This document shows positions 1 to 8,685 of a stretch of DNA of 64,000 nt, one piece after another. The translations under genes were made by a program, and so were the position numbers. The notes beneath the pieces are model-generated. The model saw only the letters and a list, made by a program, of their open reading frames with translations, made no database searches and was not told the DNA's origin. The stretch lies in assembly GCA_963815445.1 (NCBI GenBank), contig CAWFGV010000011.1:1116001-1180000 (forward strand). Direction: 5' to 3'. Origin of the DNA: JANLYC01 sp963815445. Lineage in GTDB: Bacteria; Actinomycetota; Actinomycetes; Propionibacteriales; Nocardioidaceae. Position 1 is the first letter of the stretch. Each line of letters begins with the position of its first letter.

Positions 1-197
1 TGCCCTTGTCCATCACCATCAAGATCGCGCCCTCGTTGACCGTCTCGGCATGCTTGAGAGCGGTCCGGCGGTTGGCGTGGGCGGCGTAGGTGCGTTGAGC
101 GGCGGCGGTGACGGGTGCAGCGGCGTACTTCCACACCAGCGCAGCCTGCGGCCCGTACTTGACGGCCTTCGTGCCGACCCGCCTGATCCGTCCCATC
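1..197 (-). CDS. Hypothetical basic protein, 3'-truncated by the window edge
   Basis: The first 65 residues of a minus-strand gene are visible; it runs off the left edge. The ATG at 197 follows a purine-rich GAGGTGGG about 8 nt upstream, which makes this a believable start. The visible part is basic at its N terminus (MGRIRRVGTKAVKYG), then Ala-rich, and has no clear signal peptide or known motif. I do not recognise the family. The 200 bp between it and the next gene holds nothing I can identify. Confidence 0.6.
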
Positions 198-397
198 AGC
201 GCTACCCACCTCGCCTACTCGTCTCGTGCGACCAACCCTGCTGCGATCCTCGTTGTCGCCGGGGTCGGCTCCGCATCGTCGGCCGCCCCCATCGTAGGCC
301 GGTCCGGCCGGTCTCTCGCTCAGTCGCCCGGCCCTGCTCAACGGCGCAGCCCCATCACGGCGCCGCCCACGGCGCAGTAGCAGGGGGCACGCAGTGG

Positions 398-937
398 CTA
401 CGCGAAGAACTTCACCAGGGTGGAGCAGAACGCGGGGAGGTCATCGGGGTTGCGGCTCGTCACCAATCCCTGGTCATGAACGACCTCTTCGTCGACCCAG
501 TTCGCCCCGGCGTTGGTGAGGTCGGTCCGCAAGCTCGGCCATGAGGTCAACGTTCGGCCGTCCACCACACCGGCCTCGATCAGGATCCAGGGTGCGTGAC
601 AGATCGCCGCCACCGGCTTCCCGGCATCGAAGAAGCCGCGTACGAAGGCGACGGCCTGGTCGTCAAGACGCAGGGCATCGGGGTTGGCGACCCCACCCGG
701 AAGCACCAACGCGTCGAAGTCGCTGACCTTCGACTGGGCGAACGTGACGTCGACCGGAAACGTGTCTGCTTTGGCCAAGTGGTTGAACGCCTGGACGTCC
801 CCGGCCTCGCTCGACACGATCTGCGGCAGACCGCCGGCCTCTTTCACGGCCTTCCACGGCTCGGTCAGCTCGACCTGCTCGATCCCCTCGGCGGCCACGA
901 CGAAGGCGATCCTCTTGCCCCGCAGCAGATCACTCAT
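398..937 (-). CDS. DJ-1/PfpI family protein (type 1 glutamine amidotransferase-like)
   Basis: A 179-residue cytoplasmic protein of the DJ-1/PfpI superfamily, the usual length for PfpI-like proteins. The family signature is clear: the nucleophile elbow AICHAPWILI places the catalytic Cys at about residue 113 with His114 next to it, and VLPGGVANPDALR is the conserved glycine-rich loop. Members include cysteine proteases, deglycase or glyoxalase-like enzymes and stress chaperones; which activity applies cannot be told from sequence. The ATG at 937 follows AAAGGAG at good spacing, so an in-frame extension upstream is not needed. It lies 177 bp downstream of csoR on the same strand and could be co-transcribed with it, but the gap leaves room for its own promoter. 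Confidence 0.9.
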   Translation of the reverse strand: MSDLLRGKRIAFVVAAEGIEQVELTEPWKAVKEAGGLPQIVSSEAGDVQAFNHLAKADTFPVDVTFAQSKVSDFDALVLPGGVANPDALRLDDQAVAFVRGFFDAGKPVAAICHAPWILIEAGVVDGRTLTSWPSLRTDLTNAGANWVDEEVVHDQGLVTSRNPDDLPAFCSTLVKFFA

Positions 938-1113
938 GAGTGCTCTACTCCTTTCGACGGTTCGTCTCATAGTTGGTTTCGCAACTCTTCAACAGTCCCC
1001 ATCGGGCCGGCCTTCAAACGCCCCGGTGACGTATCACCTTGCTTGCGAGAACCGGGCGCAACAGCAGTCGCTGACACCGGCATGGACCCTGGTGCGCTGC
1101 CGCGATCGTGAGA

Positions 1114-1410
1114 TCAGGACCGGACCAGCCGCGCGATCGCGGCAGAGGCCTCGGCGATCTTGTCATCGGCCTCCTGGCCGCCCTCCTGGACGGCGTGGCT
1201 GACACAGCTGCGTAGGTGCTCGTCGAGCATCGACAACGCGAACGACTCGAGCGCGGAGGTGGCAGCAGACACCTGCGTCAGGACGTCGATGCAGTACTTG
1301 TCCTCCTCGACCATCCGCTGCAGACCACGGATCTGCCCCTCGACGCGGCGCAGCCGCTTCAGGTAGTCCGACTTGTCATCGACATAGCCGGGGGGCTGCG
1401 CACTGCTCAT
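1114..1410 (-). CDS. csoR: CsoR-type copper-sensing transcriptional repressor
   Basis: A 98-residue protein of the DUF156/CsoR family of all-helical metal-sensing repressors. The Cu(I) ligand set is present: Cys40 (KYCIDVLTQ), His65 and Cys69 (LDEHLRSC), with the 25- and 4-residue spacing of CsoR; RcnR- and FrmR-type members use other N-terminal ligands. The conserved segment YLKRLRRVEGQIRGLQRM lies at residues 16-33. The ATG at 1410 follows GAGGAGG, so this start is preferred over a longer in-frame extension. No copper ATPase or chaperone lies nearby; the gene is followed by a DJ-1/PfpI gene and faces a divergent NERD-like gene. A C-rich direct repeat just upstream may be its operator. Confidence 0.88.
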   Translation of the reverse strand: MSSAQPPGYVDDKSDYLKRLRRVEGQIRGLQRMVEEDKYCIDVLTQVSAATSALESFALSMLDEHLRSCVSHAVQEGGQEADDKIAEASAAIARLVRS

Positions 1411-1484
1411 GATGGCCTCCTCGATGGGCCTGACGCGCAGCGACCGGGCTGCGACTGTGTTCACTCTATGGTCCACTCCGACTA

Positions 1485-1500
1485 TACCCCTACCCCCTAT
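1485..1500. promoter_or_regulatory. Possible CsoR operator (TACCCC direct repeat)
   Basis: Directly upstream of csoR and in the divergent intergenic region is TATACCCCTACCCCCTAT, two consecutive TACCCC units in an otherwise AT-richer stretch. CsoR sites contain C/G tracts flanked by TA, but they are usually palindromic (TACCC...GGGTA); this one is a direct repeat, so the match is partial. Autoregulation is the usual arrangement in this family. Confidence 0.3.
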
Positions 1501-1629
1501 TCAACCGGTACGAGCTACACCGCTGGCATGGCTACAAACAGCAACATAACGACCACCCAGAGTCATCCGATCGGATGGTTCTCGCCCCAAAGCGAGACAA
1601 GTGCGTACGTCCTGACCTCATACTTTCCC

Positions 1630-2316
1630 ATGCAGACCAACCCGGACCGGGCGTATGCGCGGACCGTCAAAGACCGCCGAGCCCAGCGCCGTGATGCCGC
1701 CCGCGACCGGGCCATGTCCCGCTCGAGCCAGGGCGGCAAGCTGCTCCGCGTGTTGAGCGACGATCCCGCGGACATCAACGTCTACGGACATGGTGGAGAG
1801 CGGACCCGCGACCTCGCCCGCACCCTCAAAGCCGCTGTCCCCACCGGCATCTTCTTCTACCAGCGACGCCTGGCCCGGACCAGTACCGACGACCCCATCG
1901 ACCTGCTCGCCATGGTTCCCTCCGGCATCTGGGTCATCGACATCCAGACCTGTGCGGGAGGTCCGGCGCAGGTCAAGGGTCGCAAGCACCTGCTGTCGTC
2001 TCACTACACCCACCTCGTCATCCGCGGGCGAGACCGGACGGCGAACCTCGACCGGTTGGTCAGCCAGGCCAGGTCCGTCGAGGACACCTTGGCGGAGCTA
2101 GGACGCTCGGGTGTGCCTGTGCGAACGGCATTCTGCTTCTATGACACCGACACCCAATGGCGGGGAACGCCGCGCGTCGGCCAGACCTTGCTGACGACGC
2201 CGAGGCGGCTCACCGGGCTGCTGCAGAACGGCTCGCACAAGCTTCGTGACACCGACATCGTCACGCTGGCGCAGGCACTTGGTGATCGTCTCCCCCGCCA
2301 ACACGTCCGTGACTGA
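1630..2316 (+). CDS. NERD-like (nuclease-related domain) protein, degenerate active site
   Basis: A 228-residue cytoplasmic protein with a NERD-type restriction-endonuclease fold pattern: DDPIDLLAMVPSGIWVIDIQT at about residues 83-103 matches the family's IDHv.vGp.GvfvI..K block. Here the lysine of the (E/D/N)xK motif is replaced (IDIQTCAG), so nuclease activity is doubtful. The N terminus is basic (DRRAQRRDAARDR). The start is uncertain: ATG 1630 is chosen because coding-like GC content begins there and TACTTT just upstream could be the -10 of a leaderless transcript; ATG 1528 would add 34 residues of lower-GC sequence. It is divergent from csoR and one of four NERD-like genes in the window. 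Confidence 0.6.
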   Translation: MQTNPDRAYARTVKDRRAQRRDAARDRAMSRSSQGGKLLRVLSDDPADINVYGHGGERTRDLARTLKAAVPTGIFFYQRRLARTSTDDPIDLLAMVPSGIWVIDIQTCAGGPAQVKGRKHLLSSHYTHLVIRGRDRTANLDRLVSQARSVEDTLAELGRSGVPVRTAFCFYDTDTQWRGTPRVGQTLLTTPRRLTGLLQNGSHKLRDTDIVTLAQALGDRLPRQHVRD

Positions 2317-2353
2317 CGGCTCGAGCGTCCACGCGTAATCCCGACCGGATGAC

Positions 2354-2382
2354 GTTGTGTGCACGACAATGGTGCGCACAAC
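2354..2382 (+). terminator. Hairpin after the NERD-like gene
   Basis: Arms GTTGTGTGCAC and GTGCGCACAAC pair over 11 bp with one G-U pair and a 7-nt loop, 38 bp after the stop codon. There is no T-tract, as is common in actinobacteria. The hairpin lies just ahead of the next gene on the same strand. Confidence 0.5.
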
Positions 2383-2428
2383 CGAGCCGGCGCCACGTCG
2401 GTAGGACGGCGACGACCCGGGAGGCGCC

Positions 2429-5209
2429 ATGAGACCCGCCCAGCACACAGTCGGCATCGCCGCTCTCGCTGCGTGCCTGTTGCTGCCGGCGGCCCAGCCG
2501 GCTGCTGCCGCACCTTCGAGAGCCTCGGTGCCCGGTGCGACGGTCGGCCCGTCAGCCGTCGTCGCCGGGAGTGCGCCCAACCGTGATCAGGACGGCGTCG
2601 GTCGGTGGACGGTGCGGCGGGTCGCGACCAACACGTACACCGTCACGTGGACGTCGCCGCACGCGCTGCCGGTTACGGACGACCGGCCTCTCATCGAGCG
2701 CGCCGGCACGCCCTTTGCGGTGCCGAAGGTCGGCCCGGGTGGTCGCAGCGTGCGGATCACGGTCACCCAGGACACCCGCCCTACCACCGACGACCTCGAC
2801 GTCGTCCTGTCGGACCAGGTTCTCGATGAGCACGCGACAGCCCCGCCGATCACCCCTGCGGTGGTGGCGCCGTTGCCGGGCACGACAACCCTGACACCCG
2901 ACCCGGGGACTCCTGGGGCGCACCCGGTCACCACGAGCACCTACCAACTGCCCGGGGTGAGGCTCGCGGGTATGCCGGCCAGGATCGAGATGCTCGGGTA
3001 CATCGTGCGGCCGACCGATGCCACCGCCAACGCACCGGTCGTGCTGTTCCTGCACGGCCGTCACGAGGCCTGCTACCGCAATCCGCACCCGGTGGGACAC
3101 GGCAACGCCGCATGGCCCTGCCCCGCGCACACGAGCCCGGTCCCCAGCTACCTCGGCTACGACTACATCCAGCGCCTGCTGGCCAGCCAGGGCTACGTGA
3201 CGGTGTCGATCTCGGCCAACGGCATCAACGCGCAGGACTGGCGTTTCCTCGATGGTGGCGCGGGGGCCCGGTCCACGCTGATCCGGCGACACCTGGCGGC
3301 GTGGGCCGACCCGGCGAACGCGGGCACCGTCGGGCCGGCCGTCGCAGCGGATCTCGACAACGTCGTCCTGGTCGGCCACAGCCGGGGAGGGGAAGGCGTC
3401 GACCGGGCCAGCACGGTGACCCGGTCGTCTGCGCCGTACCGCATCTCGGGGCAGATCCTGATCGGCCCCACCGACTTCGGCCGGCAGACCTCGCCGTACA
3501 TCCCGACCGTCACGTTGCTCCCGTACTGCGACGGCGACGTCAGCGACCTGCAGGGCCAGACGTTCACCGACCTCGCCCGCGGACAGCAGCCCGACGACAC
3601 CGCCCTGCACAGCTCACTGCTCGTGATGGGGGCCGATCACAACTTCTTCAACACCGAGTGGACGCCCGGTCGCTCGGTGGCACCCTCCCAGGACGACTGG
3701 TACGGCGATCCGGACGCAACCTGCGGCAAGAACTCCCCCACCCGACTGAGCAAGGCCGAGCAACGCGCCGTCGGCAAGTCCTACGTCGCCGGGGCCGTCC
3801 GTCTGATGGCCAACGACGACGGCGCCATGCTGCCGCTGTTCGACGGCAGCCGCGTGAGCCTGGCGAGCGCCGACGACACCGACGTGCGCAGCCATGCCGT
3901 CGGTCTCGCTCGCACCTGGCGAGCCCCGGGGCACGGAGCAGTTCTCGCACCGGGCGCGACGGCGGCCACCAAGCTCTGCGTCGGACGTACCGACGAGCGG
4001 CGCGGGACCCAGTTCTGCGGCCACGGCACCTCACCGGCGCGTACACCACACTGGCCCGGTACCTACCCACCGGGACTACCCACGCGCCGCGCCTTCGAGA
4101 TGGCGTGGACTGCCGTGGGGCAGACGGGCGGTCTTGAGTTCGTCCATCCGCTGGACATCGCAGGGCGCACTCTCCACCTGCGCACCATCGCGGACCCCGG
4201 GCGTCCGACCGCCCAGCTGTCCGTCACCGTGCGGGACGCGGGCGGTCACAGCTCGACCGTCCCACTTCCTGACCTGCCGGCTCTGCCCACGGGTGACTAT
4301 GTGCTCGGCAAGAAGTGGGCCCAGGACCTCACGGTGGACTCGACGCGATTCGACCTCACCGTGGACCTGTCGCAGATCGTCGAGGTCGATCTCGTGGCAG
4401 ACAGCGCCAGGGGTCGGGTCTGGGTGCTCGAGCTGGCAGCTGGCGACCAGACTCTGCCCGCGGTGCCTGATCGACGTTCGCCCACCCTCGAGCTCGACGA
4501 CGTGAGCGTCACCGAGGGCAACGCAAGAGGCATCCGCTTCGCCGCGGTCCCGTTCCACGTCACCGGCGACGTCAGTGCTCCTTCCACGTTCACCGTGCTG
4601 TCGCAGAACTACTCGACCTACCGCTTCGGCAGGCCGATCAAGGTCACCGTGCCGGCTGGCCAACGGACGGGAACGATCCACATCCCCTTCCGACCGAACC
4701 GCCGCGATGATGTCGCCCGGCGCATCTTTGCGGTCTCCGCGTTCGCTGTTACCGGCGCAATGCCGACGGACTACCTCGCGAAGGTCACGATCCTGGACGA
4801 CGACCCAACACCCGCCGTGCGGGTGCGCGCGCAGCGCAGCACGATCCGCGAAGGCTGGACGGCCCGCTGGACGGTGACGCTGGCGCGTCCAGTCAGGTAC
4901 TACACCGCCGCAGTCGCCAGCGTGCGCCCTGGACCGGGCCGGACCGACGGATTACGCGCCAGGGACGTGAACCGGCGCTGGCTGCGCGACCACCTCACCG
5001 GGCGCGTCGGCGACCGCCCCTTGGCTCGGCTCCCGCTGCGGGTCGTCAAGGAGCTGGTCCCCGGGCAGCGGCAGCTGACGTTCTCGGTGCCGACACGGGT
5101 CGACCGGCTGCTCGAGGGACGTGAGCACGTCACCCTGCGCGTTCACGTCCTGCGGCTCGGGGGGCCCGTGACCGTGACCATCGGCGTCGTGGATCGTCGT
5201 GCCAGGTGA
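2429..5209 (+). CDS. Secreted alpha/beta hydrolase with C-terminal Calx-beta-like domains
   Basis: A 926-residue exported protein. Residues 1-28 form a Sec signal peptide (hydrophobic IAALAACLLLP, then AQPAAAAPS). The central part has alpha/beta hydrolase hallmarks: an oxyanion-type strand VVLFLHGRHE near residue 205 and the nucleophile elbow VLVGHSRGGEG near residue 316 with the serine in GHSRG; DADHNFF-type sequence (GADHNFFNTEW) near residue 403 probably supplies the acid/His region. The C-terminal third carries a Calx-beta-like domain (about 686-790, ending in the typical TILDDDP) and a second, less certain one (795-926). This suggests an extracellular esterase, lipase or peptidase-like enzyme, substrate unknown. 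It stands alone and faces a convergent membrane-protein gene. Confidence 0.82.
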   Translation: MRPAQHTVGIAALAACLLLPAAQPAAAAPSRASVPGATVGPSAVVAGSAPNRDQDGVGRWTVRRVATNTYTVTWTSPHALPVTDDRPLIERAGTPFAVPKVGPGGRSVRITVTQDTRPTTDDLDVVLSDQVLDEHATAPPITPAVVAPLPGTTTLTPDPGTPGAHPVTTSTYQLPGVRLAGMPARIEMLGYIVRPTDATANAPVVLFLHGRHEACYRNPHPVGHGNAAWPCPAHTSPVPSYLGYDYIQRLLASQGYVTVSISANGINAQDWRFLDGGAGARSTLIRRHLAAWADPANAGTVGPAVAADLDNVVLVGHSRGGEGVDRASTVTRSSAPYRISGQILIGPTDFGRQTSPYIPTVTLLPYCDGDVSDLQGQTFTDLARGQQPDDTALHSSLLVMGADHNFFNTEWTPGRSVAPSQDDWYGDPDATCGKNSPTRLSKAEQRAVGKSYVAGAVRLMANDDGAMLPLFDGSRVSLASADDTDVRSHAVGLARTWRAPGHGAVLAPGATAATKLCVGRTDERRGTQFCGHGTSPARTPHWPGTYPPGLPTRRAFEMAWTAVGQTGGLEFVHPLDIAGRTLHLRTIADPGRPTAQLSVTVRDAGGHSSTVPLPDLPALPTGDYVLGKKWAQDLTVDSTRFDLTVDLSQIVEVDLVADSARGRVWVLELAAGDQTLPAVPDRRSPTLELDDVSVTEGNARGIRFAAVPFHVTGDVSAPSTFTVLSQNYSTYRFGRPIKVTVPAGQRTGTIHIPFRPNRRDDVARRIFAVSAFAVTGAMPTDYLAKVTILDDDPTPAVRVRAQRSTIREGWTARWTVTLARPVRYYTAAVASVRPGPGRTDGLRARDVNRRWLRDHLTGRVGDRPLARLPLRVVKELVPGQRQLTFSVPTRVDRLLEGREHVTLRVHVLRLGGPVTVTIGVVDRRAR

Positions 5210-5386
5210 CCGGACCCCTGCCGATGCGGCTCGGACGGCGATCGACGGTCGAAACCGTGGGAAGAGACGCCTTCACGCGCAGGCCGTCGTCCACTAACCT
5301 CGACCGCACGAGACGCGTTGGCGTGCGACCGAACCTCTGGACCCCACGGCGTCGGCTGGATCAGTCCCCGGCGCCGTGGCTCGTGG

Positions 5387-5926
5387 TCACGGCGTGGTGT
5401 CCAGGGCGGTCGGGGTCACCGACGACACAGGCGCGTGCGTCGGCGCAGTCGTGAGGCGTCGCATCATCCGTTCCCAACGCCGGTCAGCCCACCGGCGCCG
5501 CAGACCAGCCGAGACCGCAACGGCGAAGATCACCGACTGAGCGGCGGCGAGTGCGTAGAAGGCCGTTGGGAACGACGGACCGGTGTCGAAGAGCGAAGCG
5601 TTGTGCACGAAGCGCTCGCGGGCATTGTCGACGATCGTGAACATCTCCCCGGCCGACAGGAGCAGTCCCAAGACACCAAGCACCAGAGACGCACGCGCCA
5701 GCCGAAAGAGCGGGAACGCCACCAACGTGCCCGCGACGAGCCACGCCGGCCGAAACATCTCGTGACCATCGAGCGGTAGACCGAACCACACCTGGCCATC
5801 GGGGAGTGCGCCGAAATCGGCGATGCCGCAGGTCCCTGCCACCGCAACCAGCCACCCCGCGGCAGACCAGCTGTCTGGCCGACCGCGGAGGTTGTCGGCA
5901 CTGCCCGGACGGGCCATCATCCTCAT
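5387..5926 (-). CDS. Four-TM integral membrane protein of unknown function
   Basis: About 179 residues with four hydrophobic segments (near WLVAVAGTCGIADFGAL, PAWLVAGTLVAFPLF, LVLGVLGLLLSAGEMF and FYALAAAQSVIFAVAVSAGL) and a basic cytoplasmic tail RRRWADRRWERMMRRL. I do not recognise a family. The start is uncertain: ATG 5926 is taken, but no clear ribosome site precedes it, and an in-frame TTG at 6016 lies only a few bases after the stop of the upstream peptidase gene, so translational coupling from there is possible. The 177 bp between this gene and the convergent hydrolase gene shows no convincing hairpin. Confidence 0.6.
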   Translation of the reverse strand: MRMMARPGSADNLRGRPDSWSAAGWLVAVAGTCGIADFGALPDGQVWFGLPLDGHEMFRPAWLVAGTLVAFPLFRLARASLVLGVLGLLLSAGEMFTIVDNARERFVHNASLFDTGPSFPTAFYALAAAQSVIFAVAVSAGLRRRWADRRWERMMRRLTTAPTHAPVSSVTPTALDTTP

Positions 5927-6019
5927 GGTCTGCCCGACCGCCTGCGGTGCACCAGGCGGGAGACGAATCGGAACGCGGTCGTTATGTGTTCGCGACCATC
6001 CACGCGCGGCGGCCAACAG

Positions 6020-7372
6020 TCACCGTGGACCCTCAATCTCGTCGAGGACGTGTGCAACCAGCTGCCGGGCGTCCTCTGTCAGGTCCTGTTCGTGCACGAT
6101 CATCTCGCGGCCGCTGACCACGAACGCATAGACATAGCGGTCCGGCTGAGGTCCGGTGGCTGCGGAGGCGTCGATCCTCGCGACCAGCTCTGCCAGCTGG
6201 AGCCCTCGCGGATCGTCGGGAGTGAGCTGCGCCCGTCGTACCTGCCCGGCAATGCCCCCACTGCGGCGAACCTCGACCACCCGAGGACCCGACCCGCCCG
6301 AGTCCGTCCCGGTCGGCGATGCCGTCGGGACGACGGGCGTGGCCGCGTTGATCGGAACGCCGACCTGGTTCCATGCGTCACGGACCGCATCCCTGGCATC
6401 GCGTCCCACTGCCTCGGCCGCGGTCACGGTGGCCGCCGCGAAACCTGCGAAGTCGGTGCGGGCGCCCACCTGGCCGCTGGTCAGGGCGGCGTACCAGATC
6501 GGACCGGCCTGCTCCCATGCGTGGCCACCGAGGGCCGCCGCCGTGAGCTGGAACGCCCGGTTGGGGATGCCCGAGTTGATGTGGACGCCACCGTTGTCAT
6601 CGCTGGTGTCGACGTAGTCGGCCATGGACCCGACCTGCGGATCCTTCCCTATCGTGGGGTCGTCGTAGGCGGAACCGGGCGTGCGCATCGACCGGAGGGC
6701 GGCCCCCTTGATCGACGGCATGAAGATGCCGGCCCCGATGAGCCAGTCGGCGTCGGCTGCGGACTGCCCGAGCATCCGCTGCTTGACCAAGATGCCGAAG
6801 ACGTCGGAGAGCGACTCGTTGAGGGCACCGGGCTGGCCCTCATACGCGAGGTTGGCGGTGAACTGGGTGACGCCGTGGGTGAACTCGTGCGCAAGCACGT
6901 CGGCCGGCCTGGTGAAGCGGTCGAAGACGACGTGGTCTCCGTCGCCGAAAACCAGCTGCTCACCGTCCCAGAATGCGTTGTCGTAGTCACGCTCGTAGTG
7001 CACGGTCACCACGACAGGAGTCCCTGCGTCGTCGTATGACGCTCGCGACAGCACATCTGCGTAGAAGGCAAGCGTCGCCGCGGTGTTGGTCGCCGCCTCG
7101 TCGACGGCGGTGTCTCCTGATGCAGGCTGCCCAGGCGTCCGCATCAGCCGGCCGGGCAACGTGGCGCCCTGGTCAGCCGAGTGGACTTCCCAGGGCGCTG
7201 CCCCCCTTGCCGGCCTTGGTGCAGTCGGGGTCACGAACCCCTCGCGTCGGGTGCGCAGGGCGGCGTCGAGGTGCAGGGTCTGCTGGCAGCAGCGGACCGC
7301 CTCGGCATCGGGATGTGCCTGTGCTGCCCTCTCGAGGAGGAACGGCGGTATGAACGTACATCGCGGGTGCAT
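6020..7372 (-). CDS. Protealysin-like M4 metallopeptidase fused to an emfourin-like inhibitor domain
   Basis: A 450-residue zinc metallopeptidase of the M4 (thermolysin) family in the short protealysin-like form, with no signal peptide. The N terminus MHPRCTFIPPFLLERAA matches the protealysin propeptide motif. HEFTH at 162-166 gives two zinc ligands and the catalytic Glu163; GALNESLSD supplies the third ligand Glu186; DNGGVHINSGIPNRAF near 250-270 is the conserved active-site histidine region. Residues 365-450 (VVEVRRSGGIAGQVRR ... YAFVVSG ... LVAHVLDE) resemble emfourin, the protealysin inhibitor, which in the Serratia system is a separate protein. Here both are on one chain after a Pro/Thr/Ser linker. 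This suggests self-inhibition or a cis chaperone. The ATG at 7372 fits the family N terminus. Confidence 0.88.
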   Translation of the reverse strand: MHPRCTFIPPFLLERAAQAHPDAEAVRCCQQTLHLDAALRTRREGFVTPTAPRPARGAAPWEVHSADQGATLPGRLMRTPGQPASGDTAVDEAATNTAATLAFYADVLSRASYDDAGTPVVVTVHYERDYDNAFWDGEQLVFGDGDHVVFDRFTRPADVLAHEFTHGVTQFTANLAYEGQPGALNESLSDVFGILVKQRMLGQSAADADWLIGAGIFMPSIKGAALRSMRTPGSAYDDPTIGKDPQVGSMADYVDTSDDNGGVHINSGIPNRAFQLTAAALGGHAWEQAGPIWYAALTSGQVGARTDFAGFAAATVTAAEAVGRDARDAVRDAWNQVGVPINAATPVVPTASPTGTDSGGSGPRVVEVRRSGGIAGQVRRAQLTPDDPRGLQLAELVARIDASAATGPQPDRYVYAFVVSGREMIVHEQDLTEDARQLVAHVLDEIEGPR

Positions 7373-7458
7373 AGGTCCAGACCTACCCTGCGCGGCCCGT
7401 GATGTCCAGGTTTGGGCCCGGGAGCCGGGGGCCGTTCGGCCGGGCCCTCCAGACAGAT

Positions 7459-7495
7459 GTAGGGCCCCTCAAAGTATGAGTTTGAGGGGCCCTAC
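7459..7495. terminator. Perfect 15-bp hairpin
   Basis: GTAGGGCCCCTCAAA and its exact reverse complement flank a 7-nt loop (GTATGAG). It lies upstream of the M4 peptidase start and downstream of no plus-strand gene that I can support, so its role as terminator is inferred only from the fold. The perfect arms and lack of a T-tract fit actinobacterial bidirectional terminators. Confidence 0.45.
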
Positions 7496-7720
7496 GGGTG
7501 GTCGGAGGATGTGACGCCTCCGCCCGACCGGTCGGTCCGTGTGATCCCGGCTGTCTCGTCACCGGCAGCCTCAGCGAGTCGCCCCGCCGGATAGATCCTC
7601 GGTTTCCTTCCGATCCCGCCTTCCCTCTCAGGAGGGCGTGAAGAGATGTCTACACGGCTCTCCAGAGGTCGCACAACCCTTTCCAGCAAAGAAGTCTGAG
7701 GAATGTCGGATCGCCGCGGG

Positions 7721-7795
7721 TTACCCACAGATCGAGGCCCTTCGTCCACCGACAAACGAGGTTTTCCACAGGTCGAGTTGCCAGCTTGTGGACAT
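7721..7795. other. Cluster of three DnaA-box-like nonamers in a 420-bp intergenic region
   Basis: Within 75 bp are TTACCCACA (7721-7729), TTTTCCACA (7762-7770) and, on the other strand, ATGTCCACA (7787-7795). Each differs by one base from a DnaA-box consensus (TTATCCACA or TTGTCCACA). The stretch 7373-7794 otherwise contains only the hairpin at 7459-7495 and no gene I can support. No dnaA, dnaN or recF is in the window, so this is not taken as oriC. Confidence 0.35.
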
Positions 7796-8676
7796 CATCG
7801 GACTTCGTCGGTCACCCCTTCGGGATCCACCTGCGCCTCACCCGGCCCGGCCTCGAAACGAGCGAGTGCGACCGCACCGATCGCTGTCAGGGCGAAGCCG
7901 ACCATGGCGACGATGTGCCACCCTGCCCGGACCTGGTCGCCCAGCACGGCGAGACCGATCAGCGCCGGGGCCGCTGTCTGCAGCACGATCATCGGCCCGG
8001 TCGCCTCCGTGACCGCCCCACGGCGCAGCGCGAGGGAGTACAGCGCGAAGGCCAATGCACCGCTCAACGGCAGCGCATAGGTCGCCGGCGAGTCCCACAG
8101 CTGCGCCGGCGTCAGCCCCGGCAGGACGCGGGCGGCCAGGCCGCTACCGGCGAACCCGAGGCCGGCCGCCACGCCCAGCCCGGTGGCGGTGTACGCGCCA
8201 TGGCTGCGGGAGAGCAACCCGCCGGCCGCGGCGACCGACGCGATGCCGACGAACAACCACACCACGAACCCGGCAGGCGGGTCGTCCGGCCCGATGTCCC
8301 CGGACGCGAGGGCGAGCAGTGCGAGTCCCACGGTGATGGCGGCGACCGCGCTCCAGTCGCCGGGCGTCAGGTGCTCGCCCAGCATGAGCACGGCGAGCAG
8401 CGCAGTGACCGCCAGGCTGCCGGCGATCCCGGCCTGCGCGAGGTACAGCGGGATCGTGCGCACGGCCACGAGGTGGAGCCCGAAGCCAGCCAGGTTGAGG
8501 AGGACCGCGAGCAGGTAGAGCGGAATGCTCAGCAGCTGGAGCAGGAACGACACCGTGCTGCGGCGGTCGGTCGCCGACGTGTCACTGTCGAGTCGCCGGA
8601 TGGCACGAGCCTGGAGGATGGCCGCGAAGCCGAAGACGACGGCCGCTCCCAGAGCGGCGGACAGGCCGAGCAGCAT
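7795..8676 (-). CDS. EamA/DMT-superfamily transporter-like membrane protein
   Basis: A 293-residue integral membrane protein with about nine to ten hydrophobic helices in two halves, the usual EamA/DMT layout. It begins MLLGLSAALGAAVVFGFAAILQARA and the second half ends with the family-typical helix VAMVGFALTAIGAVALARF. Such proteins export metabolites or act as permeases; the substrate cannot be told. Its ATG at 8676 follows the stop of the CDP-alcohol transferase gene by 9 bp, so the two form an operon, which hints at a membrane-lipid or precursor-related role. The basic loop AIRRLDSDTSATDRR lies after the first helix. Confidence 0.72.
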   Translation of the reverse strand: MLLGLSAALGAAVVFGFAAILQARAIRRLDSDTSATDRRSTVSFLLQLLSIPLYLLAVLLNLAGFGLHLVAVRTIPLYLAQAGIAGSLAVTALLAVLMLGEHLTPGDWSAVAAITVGLALLALASGDIGPDDPPAGFVVWLFVGIASVAAAGGLLSRSHGAYTATGLGVAAGLGFAGSGLAARVLPGLTPAQLWDSPATYALPLSGALAFALYSLALRRGAVTEATGPMIVLQTAAPALIGLAVLGDQVRAGWHIVAMVGFALTAIGAVALARFEAGPGEAQVDPEGVTDEVR

Positions 8677-8685
8677 CCTGCGCCG

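Noticed and set aside
7492..7755. Small minus-strand gene upstream of the EamA transporter region
   Set aside because: No ribosome site, no motif, and it lies in DNA of lower GC with the hairpin and DnaA-like boxes.
7721..7795. Chromosomal origin (oriC)
   Set aside because: Only three near-match boxes, no AT-rich unwinding region and no dnaA/dnaN neighbours.
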